Shown in pieces: positions 25,573 through 34,881 of a DNA stretch of 64,000 nucleotides. The DNA comes from JAEELC01 sp963605425 (GTDB taxonomy: Bacteria; Bacillota_I; Bacilli_A; Acholeplasmatales; Anaeroplasmataceae): the NCBI GenBank assembly GCA_963605425.1, contig CAVCUQ010000004.1, positions 21,810-85,809 of the forward strand. Reading direction: 5' to 3'. Every line of letters begins with the position of its first letter. The first letter of the stretch is position 1. Below the pieces are notes generated by a model that saw only the letters and a program-made list of their open reading frames with translations, did no database searches and was not told where the DNA came from. Position numbers and translations under genes: made by a program.

Positions 25573-26916
25573 ATGGACTTTTTAGGTTATGAAATTAAAG
25601 ATTATATTGCAAATGCATTACTTGATTTACATTTTAAGGATTTTACACCAGTACAAAAAGAGGTGTTCGATGCTTTAGAAACAACAAATAAGAATTTACT
25701 TGTTAAATCTAAGACAGGATCAGGTAAAACACATGCATTCCTTGTACCTATTTTTAATGCTTTAGATGAAGATACAAAGGAAGTTCAAGCTGTTATTATT
25801 TCACCTACTAAAGAATTAGCTGATCAAACATATAAGGTATGTCAACATATAGCATCTTTTTCTGATAAAGAAATTAAGATTAGAGTTTATTCAGGTGGAC
25901 AAGATAGATTAAAAGACATATCTGATTTATCTAATCAACCTCAAATAGTTATTGGTACACCAGGTAGAATTAAAGATTTAGCTAGAGATAAAAATGTTCT
26001 TAAGATTTATACTGCTAAATATTATGTTATTGATGAAGTAGATATGGTTTTAGATGAAGGTTTCTCATCTGATATTGATAATATTACTGAAATTATTCCC
26101 AATGCTAGAAAGATGTTCTTTAGTGCTACATTAAATGAAATCTTACAACCATTTGTTAAGAAGTATTTATCTAATCCTGTATTTATTGATTTAAATAATG
26201 ACAAGTCATTAAATATTAAACATATTTGGATTCCTTTAAAGTATAAAGAAAAGATTGATTTACTGGATAGTTTACTTGAAATTATCAATCCTTATTTATG
26301 TATAATTTTCTGTAATAAAAAAGATGATGTTACTATGCTTACTAATCATTTACATGATTTAGGTAAGGAAGTTACAACTATTCATGGTAACCTAACTCAA
26401 AGAGAGAGAAAACATATCTTAAAAGAAGCTAGTGATTTAAAATATCAATATATAGTAGCTAGTGATGTAGCTAGCCGTGGTATTGATTTAGATGGTGTGA
26501 GCCATGTAATAAATTATGATTTACCTAGTGATTTTGAGTTCTATTTACATAGAGCAGGAAGAACTGGTAGAATGAATTATTCTGGTGAAGTTTATTCTTT
26601 CTATAAGGATTTAGATAGTGATTATCTAGATTTCTTAAATAAGAATGGTATTGAACCAGTATATAAAGATATCAAGGGCGGACAAATTGTAGATTTTAAG
26701 GGTAGAAATACAAGAAAAAAGAGAGTTAAGCCTTTAAATGAAGAAGAAAAGAAGGCTATAGCTCATGTTGCAAAGCCTAAGAAAGTAACTCCTGGTTATA
26801 AGAAAAAGATGAAACGAGAAATCGATGAAATCACATCTAAATTATATAAAACTAAGAATTATAAGGCTAATTATCAAAGAATTAAGGCTAAAAAAGCTAG
26901 TAAAAGAGGTAAATAG
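25573..26916 (+). CDS. DEAD-box ATP-dependent RNA helicase
   Basis: A 447-residue RNA helicase like CshB. Motifs: Q motif (FTPVQKEVF), SKTGSGKT (motif I), PTKELA (Ia), TPGRI (Ib), IDEVDMVLD (motif II, DEVD rather than DEAD), SATL (III), VASDVASRGIDLD (V), HRAGRTGR (VI). A short Lys-rich tail follows. Start ATG 25573 is set by AAGGAGG. It is followed 2 bp later by degV. Confidence 0.93.
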   Translation: MDFLGYEIKDYIANALLDLHFKDFTPVQKEVFDALETTNKNLLVKSKTGSGKTHAFLVPIFNALDEDTKEVQAVIISPTKELADQTYKVCQHIASFSDKEIKIRVYSGGQDRLKDISDLSNQPQIVIGTPGRIKDLARDKNVLKIYTAKYYVIDEVDMVLDEGFSSDIDNITEIIPNARKMFFSATLNEILQPFVKKYLSNPVFIDLNNDKSLNIKHIWIPLKYKEKIDLLDSLLEIINPYLCIIFCNKKDDVTMLTNHLHDLGKEVTTIHGNLTQRERKHILKEASDLKYQYIVASDVASRGIDLDGVSHVINYDLPSDFEFYLHRAGRTGRMNYSGEVYSFYKDLDSDYLDFLNKNGIEPVYKDIKGGQIVDFKGRNTRKKRVKPLNEEEKKAIAHVAKPKKVTPGYKKKMKREIDEITSKLYKTKNYKANYQRIKAKKASKRGK

Positions 26917-26918
26917 TT

Positions 26919-27785
26919 ATGGAGTATGTTATTGTAACTGATGTAACTTGTGATTTGCCACAAGATTTAATTGAAAAACACAATTTATTTGTTATGCCTA
27001 TGCAATATAGTGTAGGAGATAAAAATTACACTAATTATCCTGACTTCCGTGAGCAATCTTTATCTGACTTCTATAAGGAAATGGAAGCAGGTAAGATGAC
27101 TCACACTGTTCAACTTAATAGTGAAGTGTATAAAGAAACATATAAGAAATTTTTAGATGAAGGCAAAGATATTCTAGGTGTTATCTTCTCATCTGGTCTT
27201 TCTGGTTCTTATAATTCTGCCCGTATTGCAGTTGAAGAACTTAAAGAAGAATTCCCTGATAGAAAAATCTATATTGTTGATACTTTAGCAGCTTCAACAG
27301 GTGAAGGATATATCGCTCTTATGGCCTCAAAAAATAAAGAAGAAGGACTATCTATTGAAGATAATTATAAGGCTCTAGAAGAATTAAAACTTCATGTGGC
27401 TCACTGGTTTACTGTATCTAATCTTGAATATTTAAGAAGAGGCGGAAGAGTATCTAATACTGCAGCTTACGCAGCTAAGGTATTAAATATTAAGCCAGTA
27501 CTTCATGTCGATAATGATGGACATTTAATTGCAGTAAGCAAAAAGATAGGTAGAAAGAATTCTATTAAGGAAATAGCTAAGAATTTTAGTGAAACATTTG
27601 ATAGATCAAGTGATTTAGTTATTATTTCGCACGCTGAATGCTCAGAAGATGCTGAATACTTAAAGAGTTTAGTAGTAGAAGCAGCTAATCCTAAAAATAT
27701 TATAATGTCTAATATCGGAACCGTAATCGGATCTCACTCAGGTCCTGGGACTCTTGCTTTATATTTTAAGGCAAGCAAACGATAA
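26919..27785 (+). CDS. DegV family fatty-acid-binding protein
   Basis: A 288-residue DegV-fold protein; relatives such as FakB bind a fatty acid for phosphorylation by FakA. Motifs: VTDVTCDLP at the start, GVIFSSGLSGSYNSA, STGEGYIALMA, GGRVSNTAAY. It is co-transcribed with the helicase. The window also has an acyl-ACP thioesterase, but no fakA. Confidence 0.9.
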   Translation: MEYVIVTDVTCDLPQDLIEKHNLFVMPMQYSVGDKNYTNYPDFREQSLSDFYKEMEAGKMTHTVQLNSEVYKETYKKFLDEGKDILGVIFSSGLSGSYNSARIAVEELKEEFPDRKIYIVDTLAASTGEGYIALMASKNKEEGLSIEDNYKALEELKLHVAHWFTVSNLEYLRRGGRVSNTAAYAAKVLNIKPVLHVDNDGHLIAVSKKIGRKNSIKEIAKNFSETFDRSSDLVIISHAECSEDAEYLKSLVVEAANPKNIIMSNIGTVIGSHSGPGTLALYFKASKR

Positions 27786-27876
27786 GTTTTAATTTTGCGC
27801 ATATTGTAAAAGATTTAGATAAATGATATAATTATTTTATATTTTGTAATTTAACTTACTTGAAAGGTTGATATAT

Positions 27877-28518
27877 ATGGCAAGAGCTAAAGGTAAAAGA
27901 AGAAATAAAGTCACATTCAAATGGACTAAAGAATTAATTTTCTTTTTAATTGGTATTGTAGTTGTACTTGGTATTATGATTTTCTGCTTAATACCTACTA
28001 AAGAAAGATCATTTTATAATAAGTGGTATACATCAAGCAACAGTTTACAACTTGATAATCAATTTGAAGAAATTAAATATGATTCTTTAAAAAAGAAAAT
28101 TGATAATAAAGAATTAGTTTATGTGTTCTATGGTTTAGATACTGATGATACAAGCAAAACTAATATTGGTATTTTAGATTATTATACTAATAAAAATAAA
28201 TCATCAAATTCTGATACTCATTTTGATGTTGGAAAAATTTATGTTTATGATGCTACTGAAGCAGCAGAACTTGACAAAGATAACGATAAGAAGGTTGCAA
28301 AGTTTGAAGAAAAAGAAGAATATCTAAATTCTATTAAGTCTTCAAATATTAAAGAAGATATTTCACTTGAAAGTTATTCTCAATTATGGATATTTGAAAA
28401 TGGTGAATTAGTATTCTCATCAGCTGATATTAAATCTGATAGCCAAGCAAGTGCTCAAGGTGCTGATTTCACATTATATACTTTTAAATTCTTAGGATTT
28501 AAATTAAGTACTAAATAA
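27877..28518 (+). CDS. Single-pass membrane protein of unknown function
   Basis: A 213-residue protein with a basic start (ARAKGKRRNK), one membrane helix (about 20-42) and an external domain that ends at a hydrophobic C-terminus (FKFLGFKL). No known domain. ATG 27877 is chosen from GAAAGG ten bases upstream. A TATAAT-like box at 27826 suggests its own promoter. It lies between degV and argS. Confidence 0.75.
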   Translation: MARAKGKRRNKVTFKWTKELIFFLIGIVVVLGIMIFCLIPTKERSFYNKWYTSSNSLQLDNQFEEIKYDSLKKKIDNKELVYVFYGLDTDDTSKTNIGILDYYTNKNKSSNSDTHFDVGKIYVYDATEAAELDKDNDKKVAKFEEKEEYLNSIKSSNIKEDISLESYSQLWIFENGELVFSSADIKSDSQASAQGADFTLYTFKFLGFKLSTK

Positions 28519-28527
28519 CAATTAAAA

Positions 28528-28553
28528 TAAAAGAGATAGGATGCTATCTCTTT
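28528..28553 (+). terminator. Hairpin before argS
   Basis: AAAAGAGATAG - GATG - CTATCTCTTTT, a perfect 11-bp stem with a short U-run in its 3' arm. It separates the unknown membrane-protein gene from argS. Confidence 0.7.
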
Positions 28554-28578
28554 TATGAATGTTTTAAAGGAGAAATAT

Positions 28579-30276
28579 ATGATTGATCAAATTAAACAAG
28601 AAATTAAAGAAAAACTTGAAAATTATTTATTCGAAAAGTTTGATACTAAATTAAATGTTATTGTTGAAGAACCTAAAAATCCAGCAATGGGTGATATAGC
28701 TATCCCTACTTTTACTATTTTTAAAACTTTAGGTAAACCTATGAATGAAATTGTTGATTTGGTTAAGAATTTCATTTTAGATAACTTTGAACTAGTAAAA
28801 GAAGTAAATCCTACAGGCCCATTTGTAAATGTTTTACTTGACAAAGAAAAGGTTGGAGTAGCTATTGTAAATGGTGCAGTAAACAGTGATTCTTTTGGTT
28901 CTAGTAATATAGGTGAAGGTAAAACTATAGTACTTGATTATTCTAGTCCTAATATTGCAAAAGCCTTCTCAGTAGGACATTTAAGAAGTACTATGATTGG
29001 TAATTCTTTAAAGTTAATCCTTCAAAAGTGTGGTTACAATACAGTAGCAATCAATTACCTAGGTGACTGGGGTACTCAATTTGGTATGATGATTGTAGCT
29101 ATTGAAAAATGGGGTAATCTTGAAGAAATTAAGAAAGATCCTATTAATGAACTAGGTAAACTTTATGTAAGAATTAATGCCCTTGCAAAAGAAGATGAAT
29201 CTGTTGCTGAAGAAGCAAGAGAAGCTTTCAGAAAGATTGAACTTGGAGAAGAAAAATATGTTTCAATGTGGAAGTGGATTAGAGAAGAATCTTTAAAAGA
29301 AAGTGAACAAATTTACAAACTATTAAATGTTACATTTGATTCTTATAATGGTGAAGCTTTCTATAATGATAAGATGCAACCAGTACTTGATATTCTTGAA
29401 GAAAAACATTTACTTAAAGAAGATGCTGGTGCTCAAATTGTTGATTTAGGTGAAGATATAGCTCCTGCTTTAATTAAGAGAAGTGATGGTGGTTCTCTAT
29501 ACATAACTCGTGACCTAGCAGCTGTTTTATGGAGAGAAAAAGAATACAATCCTTCTAAGATTTTATATGTTGTAGGAGGAGAACAAAAACTTCATTTTAT
29601 TCAATTAAAGGCTGTTTTAAACAAGATGGAATTACCTTATGCAAACGATATTGAACATATTAATTTTGGTTTGGTATTAAAAGATGGTAAGAAGATGTCC
29701 ACAAGAAAAGGTAACGTTGTAAAACTTTATGATATCCTAATGCAAGCTATAGAAGCAGCTAAGAAGCAAATTGAAGAAAAGAATCCTACTTTAGAAAATA
29801 AAGATGAGATTGCAAAGAGAGTTGGAGTTGGTGCTGTTGTATTTAATGATTTAAAAAATTATAGAGCTTTAGATTATGAATTTGATGTTAATCAAATGGT
29901 TAAATTTGAAGGACAAACAGGACCATATTTACAATATACTTCTGTTAGAATTAATTCTATTTTAAATCAAAATACATTTGATATTAATAATATTGATCCA
30001 AGTTTATTCTTAAAGAGTCATTATTTTGAACTTGTAAAAGAAATTGGTGATTTTAAGAAATATGTTGAAAAGGCAGCTAGTGAATACGCTCCAAGTGTTG
30101 TAGCTAAGTATTTATTATCACTTGCACAAAACTTCAATAAATTCTACTCTCTTGAAAGAATTGCATCAGAAGTAGAGACAACTAAGAATACTAATATGGC
30201 CTTAGCTTTATCTGTTAAGAAGGTTATTGATGAAGGTCTTAGAATTCTAGGTATTCAAACTGTTGAAAAAATGTAA
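28579..30276 (+). CDS. argS: Arginyl-tRNA synthetase
   Basis: Class I aminoacyl-tRNA synthetase, 565 residues. The signature SSPNIAKAFSVGHLRST carries the HIGH-like motif in the S-x-G-H form seen in many Firmicutes; the KMSKS-like motif is KMSTRKGNVV. The N-terminal Add-1 domain and C-terminal DALR anticodon domain (GPYLQYTSVRINSI) are complete. I start at ATG 28579, where AAAGGAG precedes; an in-frame ATG at 28555 lacks a ribosome site. Confidence 0.96.
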   Translation: MIDQIKQEIKEKLENYLFEKFDTKLNVIVEEPKNPAMGDIAIPTFTIFKTLGKPMNEIVDLVKNFILDNFELVKEVNPTGPFVNVLLDKEKVGVAIVNGAVNSDSFGSSNIGEGKTIVLDYSSPNIAKAFSVGHLRSTMIGNSLKLILQKCGYNTVAINYLGDWGTQFGMMIVAIEKWGNLEEIKKDPINELGKLYVRINALAKEDESVAEEAREAFRKIELGEEKYVSMWKWIREESLKESEQIYKLLNVTFDSYNGEAFYNDKMQPVLDILEEKHLLKEDAGAQIVDLGEDIAPALIKRSDGGSLYITRDLAAVLWREKEYNPSKILYVVGGEQKLHFIQLKAVLNKMELPYANDIEHINFGLVLKDGKKMSTRKGNVVKLYDILMQAIEAAKKQIEEKNPTLENKDEIAKRVGVGAVVFNDLKNYRALDYEFDVNQMVKFEGQTGPYLQYTSVRINSILNQNTFDINNIDPSLFLKSHYFELVKEIGDFKKYVEKAASEYAPSVVAKYLLSLAQNFNKFYSLERIASEVETTKNTNMALALSVKKVIDEGLRILGIQTVEKM

Positions 30277-30298
30277 TTAATTATTGTTAAATTTAATA

Positions 30299-30328
30299 AA
30301 GTATGCTAATATTTAGTAGCATATTTTA
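30299..30328 (+). terminator. Terminator after argS
   Basis: GTATGCT pairs with AGCATAT across an AT loop, followed by TTTTA. It abuts the tRNA 5' end. Confidence 0.6.
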
Positions 30329-30329
30329 T

Positions 30330-30415
30330 GGGAACGTGGTGTAATGGCAGCCACGACAGACTCAAAATCTGTTTCTAGTGATAGAGTGAGGGTTCGACTC
30401 CCTTCGTTCCCACCA
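30330..30415 (+). tRNA. tRNA-Leu (CAA)
   Basis: Acceptor GGGAACG pairs with CGTTCCC; the discriminator is A and CCA is encoded. The anticodon stem ACAGA/TCTGT encloses CTCAAAA, anticodon CAA at 30363-30365, reading UUG. The long variable arm (TTCTAGTGATAGAGT) is the class II form expected of tRNA-Leu. The T arm GAGGG TTCGACT CCCTT is normal. Confidence 0.96.
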
Positions 30416-30427
30416 CAAATTGTTTGA

Positions 30428-30459
30428 TGACTTCTAGTTTTATACTAGAAGTTTTTTAA
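30428..30459 (+). terminator. Terminator after tRNA-Leu
   Basis: ACTTCTAGT - TTTAT - ACTAGAAGT followed by TTTTTT. Confidence 0.88.
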
Positions 30460-30752
30460 ATAAAATAATGTTTATTCTTAATGGTTTACTACCTTTTTAA
30501 AATAATTTCTATAAAAGTATTAAAAATGCCTATAAGGAATAATTAAATTATGGAAAAAAATTAAAGATAATAACATCAATATATTAAGAGCAAAAACTTT
30601 AAAAAATAAAATTATCTAAGTTGATTTCGAAAACTTGTCAATATGTTTAATTTTTTGCACTTAAACTCACCAAACTAGGAGTGTACTTTGAAACGAATAT
30701 CTAAATGAATTAATAAAATGAAAACATAAAAATTATTTTTTTTGAGAATAAG
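30460..30752. other. Gene-free AT-rich interval at the island edge
   Basis: About 290 bases with no ORF of support, no recognisable RNA and no visible repeat of the tRNA 3' end. It marks the left edge of the accessory region between tRNA-Leu and rnpB. Confidence 0.6.
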
Positions 30753-30753
30753 A

Positions 30754-30798
30754 AAATGTGAAGATAAGTATAAGTGACTTTTTTATCTTCACATTTTT
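30754..30798. terminator. Long perfect hairpin, terminator of the minus-strand ATPase gene
   Basis: AAAATGTGAAGATAA (30754-30768) pairs exactly with TTATCTTCACATTTT (30784-30798) over 15 bp. A/T runs on both sides allow action on either strand; the minus-strand gene ends 10 bp away. Confidence 0.85.
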
Positions 30799-30807
30799 AT
30801 AAATTAT

Positions 30808-32229
30808 TTATATTGAGGGATATTCAAGTGGTTTCATTATAATTCCTTTGTTCAATTCATTCTTGATATCATCAAGTAAGAAAGGTGTTCCATACTGAGG
30901 TATACTTGTATAAAAAGAACCTTTACCAATATTTTCTTTTATAATTTTATAACATTTTTTTGCTTTATAAGCTGTTTTTCCTTCCATAACATTTCTAGAT
31001 GCAGCCATCTTCCCATTAACTGATTTTTCCTCAATAAGAATAATACCACAATTATCCTCAATTAAAAAATCTATTTCTAAATGGTCTCTTCCGTTAGAAA
31101 AGTAATATAAATCTAGGCCACATTTATTAATCATTGTAGCACATAAATTTTCATATATAGCTCCTTTTCTAGAATCTAATGTTTCATTTAAGAAGCTTTG
31201 GGTTGTTCCTATAGGATATAATGCCATGAGAAGACCTATATCAGAGATGAAGGCTTTAAAATAAGTCTTGTCAACATTTGCTTCTAGAGGTTTTTCTATT
31301 GCTTTAGTATTAAAGCATCTAAGAACAAGTCCTGCTTTATCAAGCCATACAAAAGGTTCTTCAAATTCACTTGATCTAGCACCTTTTTTAATTGCTGAAT
31401 ATTTGAATTTTAATGTATCAGATTCGCTAGCTAGTTGGCTAGGTATAGAATCAAAAACTTGGTTCAACTTAGTTTGTAAATTATAATCTATTTCTTCCTC
31501 ATTATTTTCATTAATGAAACGTCCAAAATCTGCTCTATAATCTTGAATTAAGCCTCTTAAGTAGTCTCTGGATTCAATATAATTATTAGTTTTTAAAAAT
31601 TTCAAAATTGAACCAGGCATACCACCGATTACTACATATCTTTTTAGCATTTCTTTATAATATGCACTAAGAGAAGAAGGAATTTCTATTTCTTCTTTAA
31701 TATATTTTTTTAGTAATTCGATATTTTTTTCATTTAGACCATTAGCTAAAAGAAATTCTTCAAAGTCCATAGAAGTCATATGAATAATTTTTTCATAACC
31801 AGTAGGAATATCTATTTTGATTTTTCTTCTGAAATTTAAAATACCAAGTAAAGATCCAGTTCCAATTACAGTATATCGTTTATCTAAGGCAAAACTTTTA
31901 AGTGAAGTTCTAGCTAATGGACAATCACCTATTTCCTCGAAGATTAAAATTGTTTTAAATGGAATGAATTTTGCATTTGGAAAATAAGGGGAAGATTTAG
32001 AAATTATAGTATCAACATCAAGATTTCCTTCGAAAATATTTCTTAAATCTTTATTATGTCTGAAATCATAGGTTATAACATTTTCATAATTCTCATGAGC
32101 AAATTTATTTACTATATAGCTTTTACCAATTTGTCTTAAACCATCTACTATAAGTGGAACTTTATTTTCATCACGGTTCCATTCGATAAGTTCTTTATAT
32201 ATTTTTCTTTTAAAATCTTTTTCTTCCAT
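30808..32229 (-). CDS. DUF4143-type P-loop ATPase
   Basis: A 473-residue protein of the AAA_14 plus DUF4143 type. The P-loop is GLRQIGKS near residue 35, Walker B is ILIFEEIG and sensor 1 lies in GTGSLLG. The C-terminal domain ends with EIDFLIEDNCGIILIEEKS, a PD-(D/E)XK-like pattern. These proteins are common in anaerobe genomes, are thought to be mobile or stress-related, and have no settled function. A second, divergent member lies at 37028 in the same island. The start follows TTGGTGATA. Confidence 0.88.
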   Translation of the reverse strand: MEEKDFKRKIYKELIEWNRDENKVPLIVDGLRQIGKSYIVNKFAHENYENVITYDFRHNKDLRNIFEGNLDVDTIISKSSPYFPNAKFIPFKTILIFEEIGDCPLARTSLKSFALDKRYTVIGTGSLLGILNFRRKIKIDIPTGYEKIIHMTSMDFEEFLLANGLNEKNIELLKKYIKEEIEIPSSLSAYYKEMLKRYVVIGGMPGSILKFLKTNNYIESRDYLRGLIQDYRADFGRFINENNEEEIDYNLQTKLNQVFDSIPSQLASESDTLKFKYSAIKKGARSSEFEEPFVWLDKAGLVLRCFNTKAIEKPLEANVDKTYFKAFISDIGLLMALYPIGTTQSFLNETLDSRKGAIYENLCATMINKCGLDLYYFSNGRDHLEIDFLIEDNCGIILIEEKSVNGKMAASRNVMEGKTAYKAKKCYKIIKENIGKGSFYTSIPQYGTPFLLDDIKNELNKGIIMKPLEYPSI

Positions 32230-32258
32230 ATTATCACCAATATTATTATACAGACTTC

Positions 32259-32322
32259 TTCGTAAAATGTAAATATTACACGAAACGATTTCGCAAAATG
32301 TATTTTTTTACATAAAACGAAG
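32259..32322. promoter_or_regulatory. Repeated TTCG-AAAATGTA motifs between divergent genes
   Basis: TTCGTAAAATGTA (32259-32271), TTCGCAAAATGTA (32290-32302) and an inverted copy, TACATAAAACGAA (32309-32321). Between the first two lies a palindrome CGAAA-CGA-TTTCG (32281-32293). They sit 30-90 bp upstream of the minus-strand ATPase gene, a typical operator position, with the unknown 452-residue gene starting 160 bp away on the other strand. The binding protein is unknown. Confidence 0.6.
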
Positions 32323-32481
32323 ATTTTTGATGTTTTTAGTACTTAGAATAAAGATATAAATAGATTTAAAATACCTAATAATAATCATTGTGAAAAAATT
32401 GTGTGAAATTAAATATAAGATATACTAATATTTATTAATTCATATATAATATAATTATAAATAGAAAGAGAGGTATTTAAT

Positions 32482-33840
32482 ATGCCAAGACCTAGAAATC
32501 AATATGCAGATATAGATAAAAAATTTGATGACATGACAATCGATGATATCAGAAGAATGCTTGAATTTAATGATAAAAATGAAATAGCTGAATATAATAA
32601 ATATTTAACAAGAAAAGCTAATAAAGCAAGAGCATTATTTAATGGTGGTAAATCTAGAAAGAAAGGAAAAGATTTTACTGAACAGTATAATGCTCATTGG
32701 AAAAAATTAATTGAACAGAGAAAAAAGAAGATAGATCCTAAACTTAATGTTAAAGAAGAGGATTTAAAGAGTTCATCTTCTAAGAAGAAATTAACTAGTT
32801 TAGATGTAGATATTATTAATTTTAAAAAGAAATATTTAATTGATATTGAGAATATTGCTAAAAAGTTAGAAGCTACTTTAGCCGAACTAAATTCTAATAC
32901 TCGTTTAACTAAGTATGGTGAAGGTGGAAAGAAGACTTATACTTATGTAATAGATGATTCAAAAAAAGATGTATTCTATGCTAGATATAAGGAAACTTAT
33001 AAGAATAGATTTACTGAAGCATATGGACTATTCCTTAAAAAGGGAAGAGTAGAACTAAATTCTAATAATATAGATGAATTTATTAAATCATATGATAATA
33101 TTATTAGAAATATAATTAATGCAGAAAAGAAATTCTATGTTCCATACTATGGTGGTATGAATAAAGATGAAATGAAGAGTTTAATGACTACTGTAGTTGA
33201 CATTAAGTATTGTAATGATTCTTATTTTGATAAATATTTAACAATGTCAGTTAAAGATTGCACTAAGTTAAAAGCCAAAGATATTGAACAAATACTATCT
33301 GAAACTCATAAGAGATTTGCAGAAACTTTAAAGAATGCTCAAACTGAAGAAGACCCTAAACTTCAAGGAAAGAGAGTACTTGAAAGTATTAAAAAGAGTT
33401 ATCTTGCAGTTGATAAGATTCATAGAAATCATGGATTCTTCTTTAAATTATTTAATAAACATACAGTTGAAAAAGAAGAGTCATTCCTTAATGCTATAAA
33501 GACTATCTGTGTTTCTAAATTTAAAATTTCTGATGAGCCAATGACAAATGATGAGTTTATGGACGCTATGGCTTCTCCATTTGCAGAAGGTTTTGCATTT
33601 GTTCAATCTAAGACTTCTAGTTTAGATAATATTTGTTCAAGTATTGCATTTAATTTAAAAAATGACGCTGTTATAACTGAAGAGCCTGAACTTGAAGATG
33701 AATTAGATGCTTTAAAGGAACCACTTGAAAATCAAAATCGTATTAATATAAATGTTGATATTAAAGAAGAAAATATTATTAATGAAAATGTTGATAATAT
33801 AGAAATAAAAGAAGAACCTAAAGAAGAATTAAATAAATAA
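32482..33840 (+). CDS. Lys-rich protein of unknown function (452 residues)
   Basis: A soluble, highly charged protein with no family I recognise. The first 110 residues are basic (MPRPRNQYADIDKKFDDM; KSRKKGKDF), the middle is helical with repeated KR-rich stretches, and the last 60 residues are acidic and Asn-rich (ELEDELDAL; NVDIKEENIINENVDNIEIK). No membrane helices. The start follows AGAGAGG, with TATAAT-like boxes near 32450. It lies alone between the divergent ATPase gene and the DarTG pair, so could be island cargo, perhaps nucleic-acid binding. Confidence 0.7.
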   Translation: MPRPRNQYADIDKKFDDMTIDDIRRMLEFNDKNEIAEYNKYLTRKANKARALFNGGKSRKKGKDFTEQYNAHWKKLIEQRKKKIDPKLNVKEEDLKSSSSKKKLTSLDVDIINFKKKYLIDIENIAKKLEATLAELNSNTRLTKYGEGGKKTYTYVIDDSKKDVFYARYKETYKNRFTEAYGLFLKKGRVELNSNNIDEFIKSYDNIIRNIINAEKKFYVPYYGGMNKDEMKSLMTTVVDIKYCNDSYFDKYLTMSVKDCTKLKAKDIEQILSETHKRFAETLKNAQTEEDPKLQGKRVLESIKKSYLAVDKIHRNHGFFFKLFNKHTVEKEESFLNAIKTICVSKFKISDEPMTNDEFMDAMASPFAEGFAFVQSKTSSLDNICSSIAFNLKNDAVITEEPELEDELDALKEPLENQNRININVDIKEENIINENVDNIEIKEEPKEELNK

Positions 33841-33860
33841 TAAAGGATTATTCAAAAAAT

Positions 33861-33895
33861 CAGGTATTATTCAATTGGATTTTACCTGTTTTTTT
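33861..33895 (+). terminator. Terminator after the 452-residue protein gene
   Basis: CAGGTA pairs with TACCTG across a 16-base loop, followed by TTTTTTTTT. Confidence 0.75.
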
Positions 33896-33988
33896 ATTCA
33901 AAATCTTTTTCTAATAAAGTGTTTGAATTTTTAAAAATTCTTTAATTTATATAATGATATTAATAATTCTAATACTAATAGTCTATAT

Positions 33989-34018
33989 TTGATTATAATA
34001 ATATATTTGTGCTATAAT
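33989..34018 (+). promoter_or_regulatory. Promoter of the DarTG-like pair
   Basis: TTGATT (33989-33994), 18-bp spacer, TATAAT (34013-34018). The predicted start of transcription is next to the Shine-Dalgarno (34025-34032), so the leader is nearly absent. Confidence 0.7.
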
Positions 34019-34041
34019 TAGTCTAAAGGAGGATGATATAT

Positions 34042-34881
34042 ATGATTTATTATATAAAAGGTAATATGTTTGATTCTCCAGCTCAAGTATTAGTTAATAC
34101 AGTTAATACAGAAGGTGTTATGGGCAAAGGTTTAGCTTTGACTTTTAAAAAAGTCTATCCTGATATGTTTATAAATTATAAGAAATTTTGTGATAATAAT
34201 GATTTGACAATCGGAAAATTATATTTATATAAGACAAAAGGAAAATGGATTTTGAATTTTCCAACTAAAACTACATGGAGAAAACCATCTAAAATTGAAT
34301 ATATAGAAGAAGGACTTAAAAAATTTGTTTTAACTTATAAGGAAAAAAATATTAAATCTATTGCTTTTCCTATGCTTGGATGTGGTAATGGTGGTCTTGA
34401 TTTTGAAAATGATGTTAAACCTTTGATGAATAAGTATCTTTCTACACTAGAAGGAATTAATATTTATGTTTATACAGAAAATATGAGTGGTTTTATTGAA
34501 CATGAAAATATTAAAGAAATGAAAAAATGGTTAGACTCAAATATCCAAAATATTTCTGCTAAAGAATTTGAGGAGGATTTAATATATTATTCTGAAGGGA
34601 AAATTAGTAAATTAAAAGAAGATAATTCTATAATTATAAATAATAGGATTATTGATTATTTAGAAATATTAAGTTTTTGGGATGATTTACAAATGAATAA
34701 TATTTATGATAAAGACATTATAATAAATAAGCATTTTGGAGATTTAGATTCTTTAACATTGAATATTTTAATGGATGTTATGAAAAAAATTCCTTATCTT
34801 GATTTTAATAGTATTACTGACTCTGGTAAAGCTCTTATTATGTATCAACCACAAAAAAATGTGAGAATCCTTAAAATATGA
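34042..34881 (+). CDS. darG: Macro-domain antitoxin, DarG-like
   Basis: A 279-residue protein. Residues 1-150 form a macro domain: VLVNTVNTEGVMGKGLALTFKK is the ADP-ribose-binding loop of the DarG/ALC1-like class, and FPMLGCGNGGLDF is the second loop. Macro domains of DarG remove ADP-ribose from thymidine in DNA. The last 130 residues are a separate domain, probably binding the toxin as the DarG C-terminus does. I start at ATG 34042, nine bases after AAAGGAGG; ATG 34033 is too close. It ends ATA-TGA-TAG, the only TGA stop in the window, and overlaps the toxin start (ATGA). Confidence 0.88.
   Translation: MIYYIKGNMFDSPAQVLVNTVNTEGVMGKGLALTFKKVYPDMFINYKKFCDNNDLTIGKLYLYKTKGKWILNFPTKTTWRKPSKIEYIEEGLKKFVLTYKEKNIKSIAFPMLGCGNGGLDFENDVKPLMNKYLSTLEGINIYVYTENMSGFIEHENIKEMKKWLDSNIQNISAKEFEEDLIYYSEGKISKLKEDNSIIINNRIIDYLEILSFWDDLQMNNIYDKDIIINKHFGDLDSLTLNILMDVMKKIPYLDFNSITDSGKALIMYQPQKNVRILKI

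Noticed and set aside
30330..30415. attL for the adjacent island at the tRNA-Leu 3' end
   Set aside because: I could not find a second copy of the tRNA 3' sequence at the other end of the island or elsewhere in the window.
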